From Canna indica (Eukaryota > Streptophyta > Magnoliopsida > Zingiberales > Cannaceae): a DNA stretch of 64,000 nucleotides. Location: NCBI GenBank assembly GCA_034359265.1, contig CP136892.1, forward strand, positions 10,216,501 through 10,280,500, given 5' to 3'. Numbering within the stretch: the first letter of the stretch is position 1; each line of letters opens with the position of its first letter. The position numbers and the translations under genes were made by a program. Below, piece by piece: positions 10,845 to 22,752 of the stretch. The notes beneath the pieces are model-generated. The model did not search any database, had not been told where the DNA came from, and was given only the letters and a program-made list of their open reading frames with translations.

Positions 10845-12440
10845 GAAAAATTAATGTCTCTCGTCCAAACTATGATCATTTTCACAAATCTAGCACAAAC
10901 TTTTATTTGTATCAATTATATCTCAAACTATTAGATTGATATCAATTCTATCCCGACGTCAGATGCTCGTCAATGCAACCGTTAGGTGCTGGTGTGATAT
11001 CTGACTCAGCAAATTAAAAATTATTTTGTACTATCACTTGTGTCACGTCAGTGTGTAATAAAAAATATTATAATATTATATAAATAGGGAAAATTAATGT
11101 ATCTATCTCATAAACTTTGGTCATTGTAATAAATCTATCACAACATTTAATTTTTTTCCTTAATCTATCTCAAACTTTAGGATTGACAACAATTATAATT
11201 CTTGAAGACATATGATTATTTAATAATAAAAAAAACATTGGAACTCTCACATTGTCAATTTATCCAATAATTTCGTATCCGATTTCACCAAATTCTTTTC
11301 CCTTTAAAAAAATTACACGAAAAGTATATTAACATCGGGAAGAATTCCACGTCTAATTTATCTAAAATTAATTTATAGTTGTTATATATAAATTTCATTT
11401 TAGATTTTGTTTTTTAAAATACAAAAATTTGTAGTAAAATAAAAAATATTAAATACTAAACCAAATTAAATACAATATAAATAATGTTAAATGTATGATA
11501 TATAATAATATTACCAGTAAAATATATGGATTTGGTTCAAGTTTTTATTTTTTTTTCTAAAATGTTATAACCGAATTGAATAAAAAAATTAACACAAAAC
11601 TAAAAAAATCAAATTTAAAATGTCAAATTTTGTTAGACACTAAATAAAATATTATCATAATGTTAAATATTTAATAAATAATAATATAAGTAAAAAAAAT
11701 CTTGATTTGATTGAAAATTTTGAATTTTCTATCAAATGCAATAGTTGAATTGAATTAAAAGAAATAAAATTTCGATAAATAATAATACTATATGAAAAGT
11801 TTGGTTTAATTTGGGCATTTTCATTTTCTCTTAAATGAATAGTATAATTAAATTAAAAAACTAATAAGAAAATTAAATTTTGAATCAAATTTTTTAAAAT
11901 ACATTTTCATTAGATAATTATAAAATTATTTTCAAATTTTTAAACATTTAATAAATAATAAAAATATATGGAAAATATATGAGTTTTATTTTAAATTTTA
12001 AATTTCTTAATGTAATAGTCGAATTTAATAAAAAATAGGGAGAAATGTAATTCAAATTTTTGGGTTGATAATATTATAATATAATCTAAATTTTAAGTTT
12101 AATTTCAAATGAGATAATTGTTGTCAATCTCAAAATTTGGAATAGATTGGGGAAAATCATTAAAGCCTACAAGTTGGGATAGATTTGTTATAAGAGCCAA
12201 AGTTTAGAATAGATACATTAATTTCCATATTTATATAATATTATAATATTTTTTATTACACGTTGACGTGACATCGGTGATAATAAAAATTATTTTTTAA
12301 TTTGCCGAGTTAGATGTCATGTCAGCACCTAACAGTTGCATTGACAGACATCTTACGTCAGGATAGAATTGATATCAATGATAGTTTGAAATATAATTGA
12401 TACAAATTAAAGTTTATGCTAGATACATTCATTTACCCTA
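10845..12440. mobile_element. Non-autonomous Mutator-like element, long inverted ends
   Basis: The left 250-350 bp return in inverted orientation at the right, for example CAATTCTATCCCGACGTCAG at the left against the reverse of the segment near 12355. A second inverted pair lies inside (about 11090-11220 and 12110-12235). The flanks AAAATTTGA (10836-10844) and GAAATTTGA (12441-12449) are a 9-bp duplication with one change, which fits a MULE. The AT-rich interior (11300-12100) has no reading frame. A related copy in the opposite orientation is at 22930-24945. Confidence 0.75.
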
Positions 12441-12523
12441 GAAATTTGATAGGTGGACTACCACTATTGTCACTTAAATTAAAACATTTTAATTAAGCTA
12501 ATTATTTAGACCAATAAAATTAA

Positions 12524-13777
12524 GCGTTAATTACAAAATATATCCCGACTTTTGACGTGTTTTCCAAATCTATCCCCACTTTCTAATTTTTTCCAATTTA
12601 GTACATCACTTTTTTATTTCTTACAAATCTATCCGACTGTCTATCTAGCGTCAACTTTGTCGTCAGAATGCTAACGTGGCGCTGCTGAAGTGGCTAATAA
12701 TCTCAGTCAGCATTCAGATGTGATTTTTTTAACTTATTTTTTTTCGGCCCCACCAAACCTAGTTAGTAACCATTTAAGGGTTAATTACAAAATATATCTC
12801 GACTTTTGACGTGTTTCCCTAATCTATCCCCACTTTTTAATTTTATCAATTCAGTACACCATTTTTCGATTTGTTACAAATCTATCACACCGTCTACCCA
12901 GTGTCAACTTCGCAATTTTCAACAGAGAGAAGATATCTCTCTTTTGTTGATTTTTTTTTGTCAAAACAAAGCCTACAACGACATATCATATTTAACAATA
13001 TCATCACTGTTGGAAAATTTTACAGTATCATATGAAATCCTACATTTAATAGTATCATCATTGATGGAAAATTTTTAGAGTTTATACTAACCATACCAGA
13101 CGAAAAGGAGAAGGCGAGCGAGCAAGTGAAAATTAATAGAGAGATACCAGAGTCGACGGGGATGAAGACAGGGAGGACGAAGAGATGCAGACGACGTCGG
13201 GGATTGAGAGAAAGACGAGCGGCGAGCAGGCAACAAGGTCGGGGAAGAGGCGAGTAGGCGATTTTAAAGGTGGATTTTTTAAATTAACTTGTCGTGATCT
13301 GCTGACTGGGTTTGGTGGAGCCGAAAGAAGAAGAAGTTAAAATTCGCGTCTGAATGCTGACTGAGATTATTAGCCACATCAGCATTGAGACGTGCGAAGT
13401 TGATGCTGGGTAGACGGTGGGATAAATTTGTAACAAATCGAAAAGTGATGTACTGAGTTGAAAAAATTGAAAAGTGGGGATAGATTAGGAAAACACGTCA
13501 AAAGTCAGGATATATTTTGTAATTAACAATGTTGCTGACTGGGTTTGGTGGGGCCGAAAAAAATTAAGTTAAAAAAAATCGTGTTTGAATGCTGACTGTG
13601 ATTATTAGCCACGTCAGCAGCACCTCGTCAGCATCCTGACGGCAAAATTAACACTGGATAGATGGTGGGATAGATTTGTAACAAATCAAAAAATGATGTA
13701 TTGAATTGAAAAAATTGAAAAGTAGAAAAAGATTTGAAAAACATGTTAAAAATCAAGATATATTTTATAATTAACCC
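12524..13777. mobile_element. Mutator-like element with a perfect 9-bp target duplication
   Basis: TAAAATTAA flanks both ends exactly (12515-12523 and 13778-13786). The ends are inverted repeats beginning GCGTTAATTACAAAATAT on the left and, reversed, GGGTTAATTATAAAATAT on the right, extending about 250 bp. The interior has no transposase. A GC-richer patch at 13110-13260 (GAGGACGAAGAGATGCAG) has no recognisable product. A second inverted pair sits within the first, described separately. Confidence 0.85.
12781..13530. repeat. Inner inverted-repeat pair nested in the MULE
   Basis: The end sequence GGTTAATTACAAAATATATC restarts at 12781, and its reverse ends near 13530, so the same terminal repeat occurs twice on each side. 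The inner pair lies at the symmetry centre of the outer one (CCACCAAACC at 12750 against GGTTTGGTGG at 13550). This looks like one family member inserted in another, but no clear 9-bp duplication marks the inner borders; an internal duplication of the terminal repeats is the alternative. Confidence 0.6.
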
Positions 13778-13786
13778 TAAAATTAA

Positions 13787-14717
13787 TGAACTAGTTATTC
13801 AATGGAGCGCATTGGAACAGCAGAATAATTTAGCAGAAGGCATTGCAATTGGGCTCCAAAGGAGGTTCCAACTTCCAATGATTAAAGATAATGTCGTGGT
13901 AATTAATAATTTTATATTTTGATCTTGTGCAGAAATGCCAATTGAAATTTAGAGTCGGCGTCCGCTTGTCCCGCTCAAGAGTGGGCAAGTAGTTGAAGGA
14001 GAAGATCCACCAAAATCTGCACAAGATTTAACTAGATATTGCGTGCATCGCATAATAGCTAGTCATATTTTTATTAATCGATCAGTAAATCTAAAATTAA
14101 CTCGAATGGATTTAATAAACTACATATTTCCATTTTCTCTGCTGCTTTAATTTATGGCCGACCTCCGGACCAGATAGATTTCTAGATTAGCACACTGCCG
14201 AGGGATCCACACCACATCACCCCTGAACAATTTCCAGGCCTGATTCAGTCAGTCTCTCCAGGTATTATTATGGCGGCATTACGAAGAAGAGGATTAATAA
14301 ACTAGAACTAGAAAGGCTTTTCAATATCTGAGAAGCCGAACAAGATGTACACTTTACATGATGACTCAGCACTCAGATTCACGTGCTGGAGAAGCGTAGG
14401 CAGCAACTTCCGATCACTGCTGATAGTATACATGCTCCTCCTCCACATGGCACATGGCACATGGCACATGATGCAACTCCTGCTCTTGTCCCGTGAGACT
14501 CCCCCCTACCCACCTACCTCGCTCACTCACATGACACATCTTTTACAGCCAATTATAATGTGGGACCCGCTCTTAATCTCCAATAATAATGCATTGTCAA
14601 ACATCAAATGCTCTGTTCTAATCTTTTTCTTCTAGGAAGAGGAAATTGACCTCACACCGAAACAACTTCGTGCACACATACATTGATGGCAATCGTTAAT
14701 GCAGTCTACTTGTTCGA
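13787..14717. other. Intergenic, no gene seen
   Basis: Mixed-composition sequence with short unrelated frames. A small tandem CATGGCACATGG repeat is at 14445-14470. The end nearest 14717 should hold the 3' UTR of the minus-strand F-box gene. No RNA gene or element border is visible. Confidence 0.5.
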
Positions 14718-15956
14718 TTAATTGCTCGACAAGGAGGAGGAGGAAGGCCAGAGCGAGCGGGAGAAAGTGGAGGAGAGGGCGATTCCGGCCATGTTGAGGC
14801 CCTTGGTGCCGCAGTCCGGCACCGGGACGCACCGCCACTTCCCCTGTGCGCGGTGGTACGAGAGCCACGCCAGGTCCCAATTCCCCCGGCAATTCGACAT
14901 CAGCACCACCCGCACCACCGCCTCCCTCTCCACCACGCACCCCATCATCACCCCGTACGGCCGCCTCCTCAGCGCCTCCTCCACCACCGCCGCCGGCGCC
15001 GTCGACGTTAGCTCCCACCCCCTCCCATCCCCGCTCAGCCCCAGCAGCTCCACCCCCGTCACCACCCTCGCCCGAACGCTCGTGCCGCTCGCTTCCTCCG
15101 ACCGCACCACCACCATGTTCCCGTCGCCGTACACGTGGAACCGGTCGCTCGTCGTCAGCCCCACCGGCGGCCCGCCTTCGAACCCCTCCGGAAACCTCGG
15201 CCGGTGCGCCACTGGCGCCGGAAGCGCCTCCCCTCCATCTCCCCAGCCGGCGCACGAGACCACGACGCTCTCGCTTCCGAGGTGTGCCAGGTTGAGGCAG
15301 ATCGCCCTCCCGTCAACGCCGCCGCCGCCGCCTCCCGCTTCCGCCTCCACCAGATGCCACGTGTCGGTATCGGACCGATACTCGAGTAGCACAGAGCGAT
15401 TGTTTACCATCTCCGCGAAGAGGAACCGGAAGCGATCGGCGCCGGAGGGGTCCGCCACCAGTTTCAAGCCGGACCGCCTCCACGAGGAGGTCCCGCGCGG
15501 GCCCAGCGGGCTTGGCGGGATCCGCCGCACCGCGCGGGTGGCCAGGTTCACGGCGACGAGCTCGCGGCGGCCGTTGGACGCGAAGAGGAAGAACCCGCCA
15601 GAGGCAGCGAGGAAATAGAGGTCTTCTCCGGGGGGCACGGCCGGCGAGAGAATCCCAGCGACGGGAAAGTGGAACCAGCGACCGGAACGGTCGTTGAAGC
15701 CCCGGAGCACAGAGTAACGCGGGGGGCGCTTCTTGTAGACAAAAAGCCAGCCGCCGCCACGGCCGGAGCGCAGGTCGTAGAGGCGGCGGAAGTCACCGCC
15801 GGAGACGAGGGAGCCGAGGTCCTTGGAGACGGACCGGAGGAGCAGGAGCTCGGGCAGGGCCAGGCGTAAGAAGATCTCCTGGAGGAGCTCGGACGGGAGT
15901 AGGCAGAAGCCGATCGCTGCGGAAGTTGCCGCTGCCCCGAGATTCCCGTTGCTCAT
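14718..15956 (-). CDS. F-box protein with C-terminal propeller-like region, 412 aa
   Basis: Intronless GC-rich gene. An F-box motif spans about residues 16-58 (LLPSELLQEIFLRLALPEL, then LRSVSKDLGSL). Such motifs bind Skp1/ASK proteins in SCF ubiquitin ligases. The remaining ~340 residues contain repeated short beta-type segments (for example LYFLAASGGFFLFASNGR and VHVYGDGN-like stretches), as in plant F-box/kelch or F-box-associated proteins that recruit the substrate; no exact kelch double-Gly series is countable by eye. A poly-Gly run lies near residue 215. The ATG at 15956 is the first in frame, about 135 bp below a TATA box. No disabling change. Target and pathway are unknown. Long open frames on the opposite strand are by-products of the high GC content. 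Confidence 0.88.
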   Translation of the reverse strand: MSNGNLGAAATSAAIGFCLLPSELLQEIFLRLALPELLLLRSVSKDLGSLVSGGDFRRLYDLRSGRGGGWLFVYKKRPPRYSVLRGFNDRSGRWFHFPVAGILSPAVPPGEDLYFLAASGGFFLFASNGRRELVAVNLATRAVRRIPPSPLGPRGTSSWRRSGLKLVADPSGADRFRFLFAEMVNNRSVLLEYRSDTDTWHLVEAEAGGGGGGVDGRAICLNLAHLGSESVVVSCAGWGDGGEALPAPVAHRPRFPEGFEGGPPVGLTTSDRFHVYGDGNMVVVRSEEASGTSVRARVVTGVELLGLSGDGRGWELTSTAPAAVVEEALRRRPYGVMMGCVVEREAVVRVVLMSNCRGNWDLAWLSYHRAQGKWRCVPVPDCGTKGLNMAGIALSSTFSRSLWPSSSSLSSN

Positions 15957-16090
15957 CGATGGATTGCACCTCAGTAGAGCAACTCGATTTGCCGACTGCG
16001 GCGGCGAAGGCGAGGATGAATTCCTCCGCCGCTGGGACAGTTGGAGTAGGCGAGCTGGAGTTTGGTGTTGGGAAGTTGGGGTTTATGCGG

Positions 16091-16098
16091 TATTTATA
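16091..16098 (-). promoter_or_regulatory. TATA box of the F-box gene
   Basis: The minus strand reads TATAAATA 135 bp above the ATG at 15956, predicting transcription from about 16065 and a leader of about 105 nt. Confidence 0.65.
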
Positions 16099-16099
16099 G

Positions 16100-19060
16100 A
16101 ACGCAAAAATGCATCGAAAACATCGACCACTAGGCAACGTTTTTTTTTCTGCTTCTTCATATTGTTTTCTAATTTTTGGAAACAAATTAATAAAAAATAA
16201 GTAATTCATAAAAGGTCTCAATTTTGGTGGTAGAAGTCTCGTACTATTTGATGGTGCGGTTGACTGGTCATTGCTCCAAATATCCTCGCAATGAGTGTGC
16301 AGCTCCATTAAGTCATAAACCCGAAAGGTGCGGTGCAAATGCGTCCACAGCTTATAAAATCCGATAGCCCGGGCCCGTACACAGTTTATGGGGACATCGA
16401 ATTCGCCAGTGGATATAATTAAATTAAGGTGTGCCTTGCCTACGTTAGTCTCCACAAGAAGCATATTGAATTATGCAGTCGCCCGTGGGCCCACTTAGGT
16501 TTTACCTAAAATTAAAAGTATATTTTAAGGTAAGAAATATTTGTCATTGGCGTTGCATATTGATTGCTGTTATTATTATTAGATTAAAGGGGGTATGGCA
16601 CTATGACATGGGGGACGGATAAAGGACAAATTAATAGGGTAGATTGTGGCAGTACATTAGTATTCATTAATGTTAATAAATAAACGAAAATGAGATGGAT
16701 GGGTTTATTATTGAAAGATGGTGACAATTGGTAGCACGCGTGAAGTAGAAGGATATCATTTTCTGTGTATTTAAATAAGGAGTAAGAAAAGAGAATAAAT
16801 GATGTATCGTTATTCTTGTTAAGAATGGTTTGCTTGGAGGAGCACGTCAATTATAAAATCCAAACGGAGTGGGTTATGACGACGGGATCAGATTAATGCA
16901 GAGGAATCTACCGGTGCAATTAATTAGGCATTTTTAAAAAAAATTATAATATGTTATCCTACTAAATTTTAAATTTTAAATTTTTAGACATCACACAAGA
17001 TGTTATCATTGACACACAATTGGCTAGGTGTTTTCTTCTTCACTCATCATTCATTCGTATATTTAATAATTTTGCATTTTTTTAAAAAAATATTATATTT
17101 TTCTTTTTTTCATGTTTTTTTTTAATCACGAAAATATCTTAGATGTTACTTTTTATAAAAATGTTAACTAATAAGATAGTACCTTAAATGCCTTCAAGTG
17201 CTATTTTAATAAAACAAATAATTTTGTTTTAGTAAAATGATATAATAGATATATATAAAAAATTCTGCCCTTTGCAACAGTTCTTTGATTTTTTTTTCCA
17301 TCGTCTTTCTTCAATTAGTCGAGTTCAACAAAAAATTTCAGTATTTTTTAATATTTTTCTTTCTCTCTTTTTCTCATTATTTAAACTTTAGCTTTCGTAA
17401 ATTTCTAACATTGTGTTCATGACTACGCCTATGAATTATGACGAAGGAATGAGAGAAAAGATAACAATAGAAGCTGAGATGTATTGATCGTTGAGAATAA
17501 TGATAACAATGTACTCCTAAGACACCAACAATAATAAAGAATAAGAGAAAAGATAAAAAAATGGATTGATTTTTTTTTTTCATATTCAATAATGACGTAC
17601 AAGACTATTCACAGTATATTGCAATAGTTTCCGTATTGGTGATTTTTTTTTGTTGAAGTTCTTGTTTTGGTCATTGATTTTAATTCTTAATAGTTTTACA
17701 ACAACAATGTTATTGTACCAAATATTAGAATGCATGATTCTTGCAGTTGGTACCTCAAATGTGATGAACTCATTATGAATTTGATTAAATAATTAACCGA
17801 AAACTGACTATTTTAAGGTAACTTAAAATCCCGTTCAATCTTATAAAAGTCAACGCCACCACCGGCCTACTTAGGTAATTGCTCTTTTAACCAATGAATT
17901 GCAAATATTAACTAGATCAGGTTAGATGCATTATTTGGGGTCCGTGGATAGCCAGATCAGCCATGAAATGAACTCGAGAGTGATTCGGTCAACCCGACCA
18001 GCTTTTTCTGCTTTTTTTGGTGTCTGGTGGCTAAGATTGACAGGATCCAAAATTTTGTCGTTTAACAATGAGGATGGCATTTGCTGTCGCCTGTCGCTTG
18101 ACTCGACTAGGTGGCTTTCCGTTGCCAGACGGACCGAGACCAGACAATTTAACCCGGCCGGGACCGCGAACCAGAATCAGACCAATTTGAGCTGGGTCCA
18201 AAAGTCGAGATGATTAAATCCGATCGAAATCCATATGGTGCATCATTTTTGTTATATCTAGATGGTCAACATTGGTTCAATTAAATGATATTTTATTTAT
18301 TTTTCTATTGATATATATATATATATATATAATTTGATGCAATATTGAGTTTGTATCTTGATCTTTCGAGAGGATGCATGATGGAGGCAAATAATTGTCT
18401 CTCCAAAACCTATACTCAGTTATGGCTATTGGTTGGCTCGATTAAACCTTCACTAATTAAAGCAGCCTTATCTCTTAATTAATTCTTCATCCATACCGGC
18501 CCACGATTGGTCCACATTACTCGGGCCTATATTTATCTATTCAAAATAAAATAAAATAACTTGTATAAAATATTCAAAAGATAATTTCAAATTTTCAAAA
18601 TATATAAACACATTATATACGTAATAAAATTGTATATATATAGCTATAGTACTCTCGGGCCCTACTGGCCATCGTAGGGACGAGGGAACCGAGCCTGAGT
18701 GCTAGAGCAAGGGATGGAAGGAGGTGCTGCACTCTTACCAATAGGTATAGGGGAGAGTAGTACACACTTGACTTCACTGTAGGGTTGGAACGAAGGCCAC
18801 CTTAGAGACAACTTAAATTTTTGACTATCAATTCTAAAATATATATACAAGAAAAGAATTGACAATAATAAAATGATATGTATTTTTCATTAGTTCATTT
18901 ACAATATAATAATTAGCAAAATTAATATGATGTATACCATAAATATTAATAATAATAATTATTATAAATATTAAATTGTAATAAGATTTAATTTATTTAT
19001 ATTAGTAAAAAATAATTATAAAATAAAAATTGTTAATATAATATTATTTGCAAACTTTTT
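16100..19060. other. Long intergenic region, no gene supported
   Basis: Positions 16140-16500 are upstream sequence of the F-box gene. The segment 16560-17900 is AT-rich. Segments 17920-18210 and 18655-18800 are GC-richer and carry short open frames (95 and 67 codons) with no recognisable motif. An (AT)n run is at 18312-18330. Nothing here could be assigned to a known element. Confidence 0.5.
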
Positions 19061-19687
19061 TTTAAAAAAGAACTCAAGCAAGGTCCTTCATCATTTCACT
19101 GAAAGGGTGAACGGTACAGAGGGTCGTTGATCGTGTATTCCTTGCCTTCATCAAAGCAATGATATATTCATTTATGAGTACCATCTGCTTTATTAAAATC
19201 ATAAAAAATCCTTACCGGAATATTTTTACTTGAACTACTCTTTCCAAAGAGGATTATTTACAAAGCTATTTTAAGACACCTTTCTTGGCCATGAAAACTG
19301 CTTTAATATCACTCGATAGGCTACAAGTTTTAGTGCTCTTTCCGCAAGCTGCAGACTCAGATTAGTTCATTTCATCCTTGGAGTAACCTGTAAAGTCTTT
19401 CTTAGCTAATAAATGAACTTCCTCTTCAACATTCTATTAATATGACTCCAACTGCATTTAGGGGCGTTTAATTGCCCGTAAGTACAAATACTGCAACTCT
19501 AGTTGCAGCATTTAGATAACAAATTTGTTTGATTGACTGCAAAATCATTTTGAAACATTTACTAGTTGCAACTTGTATTTCAAATATTATTTGTGAGCCG
19601 CAAGTTGAATTGCAGCCCAAAAAGCCCGCAATACAAAATTGCGGGCTGCAAATGCAATAATTTAAGTATTGAAAAATAATTAATTTT

Positions 19688-19850
19688 GGCGACGTAGAGT
19701 CGTCGGATGAAGACGAGATAAATATCAAAGTTGTAGGTTTTTGCGTGCTGAACCTGATGGTAGTGTCAGATTTTACATCTGATGTCATTTGATAAATTTT
19801 TTAATATATTTTCAGTATTATACAAAAATTATTAATTATTAATTTGTCAG
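19688..19850 (+). repeat. Fragment related to the solo gypsy LTR at 1036-3702
   Basis: The run GTAGAGTCGTCGGAT, then TTTTGCGTGCTGAACCTGATGG, then GTGTCAGATTT, then TCATTTGAT follows the same order as 2024-2150 in the solo LTR. It lies within the Harbinger-like element next to the minisatellite, so that element appears to have acquired LTR sequence. Confidence 0.6.
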
Positions 19851-19861
19851 ACAAATCATGT

Positions 19862-21165
19862 CGGGCCTAAGTTTTTAGCCTGGCCCGAAAAAATTTGTCC
19901 CAGACTCGACCCAAAAAATTTATGCCTGACCCGACCCAAAAAAGTTCGTGTCCAGCCTGGCCCGAAAAAATTTGTGCCCGGCCCGGCCCGAAAAAATTCG
20001 TGTCCGTCCCGCCCCGAAAAAATTTGTGTCCGACCCGACCCAAAAAATTCGTGCACTGCACGGCCCGTCCCAGCCCGGCTCGGTCCGAAAAAATTCGTGC
20101 TCAACCCGGCCTGAAAAATTTCGTGCCCAGCCCGACTCAAAAATTTCGTGCCAGGCCTAGCCCGAAAAAATTTGTGCTCGGTCAGGCCCGAAAAAATTAG
20201 TGCTCAGCCTGGCTCGAAAAAATTCACTGTCGGCCCGGCCCTGCCCAAAAAAATTCGCACCCCGGCCCGGCCCGAAAAAATTCATGCTCGACCCAAAAAA
20301 ATTCGTGCCCAACCCAGCCCTGCCCGAAAAAATTTATGCACTGCCCGACTCGTGCCGACCCGAAAAAATTCGTGCCTTGCCCAGCCCAAAATTATTCGTG
20401 CACGGCCCAACTCCAAAAAATTCGTGCCCAACCCGGCCCAAAATATTTTGTGCTCGGCCCGCCCCAAAAAAATTCGTGTCCGGTCTGGACCGAAAAAATT
20501 CTTGCCTGGCCCTGCCCGAAAAAATTCGTGGTCAGCCCTGCCCAAAAAAATTCGTGTCCCGACCCGACCCGACCCGACCCGAAAAATTTTATGCCCAGCC
20601 CGACCTAACACGAAAAGAAATTCATGCCCAGTCCAAAATATTCGCATCGGGCCCAACCTTGCCCGAAAAAATTCGTGCACTGCCCATCTTGACTCGGCTC
20701 GGCCCAAAAAATTTATGCCCGATCCCGCATGAGAAAATTCGTTCCCGGCCAAAAAAATTTTGTGCTCGGCCCGGCCCGAAAAAATTCCTGCCCGACCCGG
20801 CCTGAAAAAATTCGTTTCCCGGCCCAGCTCAAAAAAATTCATGCCCGGCCCGGCCTGACCAGAAAAAAAATTCGTGCCCAGCCCGAAAAAAAAATTATGT
20901 TCGGCCCAGCCTTGCCCGAAAAAATTCGTGCACTGCCCAACCTGTCTCGGTCCGGCTTGGGCCGACTCGAAAAAATTCGTGTTCGGCCCGGCCCAAAAAG
21001 ATTTGTGCACGACCCGACCGGAAAAGTTCGTACCCGGCCCTGCCCGAAAAAGTTTGTACCCGGCCCGAATAAATTCGTGCATGCTCGGCCCATCCCATCC
21101 CGGCCCGGCTCAGCCCGACTTGAGAAAATTCGTGCCCGACCCGATCCGAAAAATTTCGTAAGATG
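19862..21165. repeat. Minisatellite of 26-27-bp units, about 1.3 kb
   Basis: Tandem units of the form GGCCCGGCCCGAAAAAATTCGTGCC, with frequent one-base and short length changes, number about 45-50 by length. Each unit joins a C/G-rich half to an A6TT half. Because units are 26 or 27 bp and have few stops, open frames of 190-266 codons appear on both strands with repeating PARKNSC- or FFGPGR-like peptides; these are products of the repeat rather than genes. Confidence 0.9.
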
Positions 21166-22752
21166 CAAGTTGCACGTTGCAAGTTGCAAGTGTAATTACA
21201 ACTTCCATTTGCGGCCAACCAAATGCTTGCAAATAGAAGTTGCAACTCTACTTGCGGGCAACCAAACGGTAGGCTGCAAAATCTATTTGTGGGCATTTGC
21301 TTTTGCATGCAAATAGATTTTGCAGCATTTACACTTGCGGATAACCAAACGCCCCCTTAATCTCCTCACTTGCCTTTCGAATATCAATTGTAAGACTTTG
21401 TAAATACCAGGGAGGAGAAGCTTTTTGCTTAAGGATATTTACTGCAAGTTGACAGTCAAATAGCAGAAGTACATTATGTATTCCTAACTCCTTGTCCTTT
21501 AGAATGCCTTGCCAGATAACCCACATTTCAGCTGCAAGAGGAGAGTGAAAGTTGCAGTCATCAAACCCTTCAAATCAATTCCTTGTGCATCTTTGATGCT
21601 GAATCCAAATTCTGCATTGTTTGCTTTATGAATCCAGGCAGCATCACAATGTGTGTAATAATCCATGCTGTCATAGTTTTGAGATGCATCAACATTTGAT
21701 TTAGTGTTCTTCTCTTCAGTAATATCATCTTTAGTCCATAGCAATTGCTCGAATTCATACCTATCTTTTCTGCTTAAAGTAACAAGAGTTTCTATTTTTC
21801 CAGAACTGCCATAATAAAACAACAATTATCTCCTTAAGTCATCTGTTCAACTTATCATTATGAGCTATTTTTTCCATCAGCCATTTCCCTTTGTACCAAT
21901 CTTGCTTATAGTTGAAGCAACAGTTAAGTTTCTTTTCCATTTTGCTCCAAAAGGTCCTGGCATAATCACATTCGAAAAATATGTGTTTTATGTTATCTTC
22001 CTCCTTGCCACAGACATAGCAACAACTTGACAAGATTTTACTTATGGAAGAAAGGTAACTAGATGTGGGGATTCTACCATAGAGAAACTTCTGGATGAAG
22101 TTTTTCACTCTATGAATGATTTTTAGAGACCACGTAGAATTCCAATTAAAACTATGATGCTTAACCTCCTATTTTTTTCAGCAATGAAGTTATAGGCACT
22201 TTTACTATTAAGATCACCATAAGAACATCATATTCACTTGTCTCTAACTTTTTCCTTGGGAATATAGATATGAACTACACTATTATAGTGATATCCTCCA
22301 AATAGCTCAAAAACAAGCTCTAAGTTCCTGCTCTTATTCCTGATCAAGTCCTTAACCTTACTGAACTTAGAGACAACCTCCATATTAATGAAGATAGGCC
22401 ATTTATTTAATGGCAGGTTTGAGAACCATGGATCATTATTGTCTGTAAACTTTATTAATTTATTTTTCAATATATTTGAGTAATTATTCAAGTCAGCTGC
22501 CAATTTTACGAGGGATGCTAATTATTGAAGTCGGCAAATGTGCCATGCATGATAATATTTAATTATTTAGAATGAATTTTTGGTGTAAAATAAATAGTAT
22601 TTAAATTCAACCATCATTTGATTAAATTAACTTGTATGCATGCAGTTTAATTGTATTACCCAAGAAAACCTCTAAAATTAATATTTAAATATTATTTTCA
22701 TTAAAAATAATTACTAATGTTATTATAATGGTATCCACTTCATTGTAAATTT

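Larger units (their letters stand above)
19461..21356. mobile_element. Harbinger/Tourist-like element, 1.9 kb, inside the LINE remnant
   Basis: The ends are inverted: GGGGCGTTTAATTGCCCG on the left and, reversed, GGGGGCGTTTGGTTATCCG on the right. TTA lies directly outside both (19458-19460 and 21357-21359), the 3-bp duplication of the PIF/Harbinger superfamily. Subterminal regions are rich in GCAACT and TTGCAAGT words. The interior contains a fragment resembling the gypsy LTR and a long minisatellite. There is no transposase. It splits the RNase H-like domain of the LINE remnant. Confidence 0.8.
19065..22503 (-). pseudogene. LINE remnant: zf-RVT and RNase H-like part of ORF2
   Basis: Minus-strand pieces read in order from 22503 downward. 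About 22500-22234 is an unassigned ORF2 segment. A zf-RVT zinc-binding region at 22108-21839 has CCYVCGKEEDNIKHIFFEC followed by FW. An RVT_3 RNase H-like domain at 21700-21360 has YTHCDAAW, then KDAQG, then LLLFDCQLAV with the expected acidic residues. The domain is broken by frameshifts and then by insertion of a 1.9-kb Harbinger-like element (19461-21356); a final piece (VHLLAKKDF) lies at 19457-19380. The reverse transcriptase domain is missing, so this is a 3' part of an L1-type element. Not functional. Confidence 0.75.

Noticed and set aside
14722..15618. 298-codon plus-strand frame opposite the F-box gene
   Set aside because: Antisense by-product of high GC content; Ser/Arg/Pro-rich with no motif, whereas the minus strand has a clear F-box and a TATA box.
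15793..16464. 223-codon minus-strand frame overlapping the F-box start
   Set aside because: Crosses the F-box promoter and reads the gene in another frame; its upstream part has no known domain.
17926..18213. 95-codon plus-strand open frame
   Set aside because: No recognisable domain, no promoter context and low coding character; could be chance.
20148..21082. Open frames of 190-266 codons on both strands
   Set aside because: They are made of the 26-27-bp minisatellite unit read in frame; the peptides are simple repeats and both strands are equally open.
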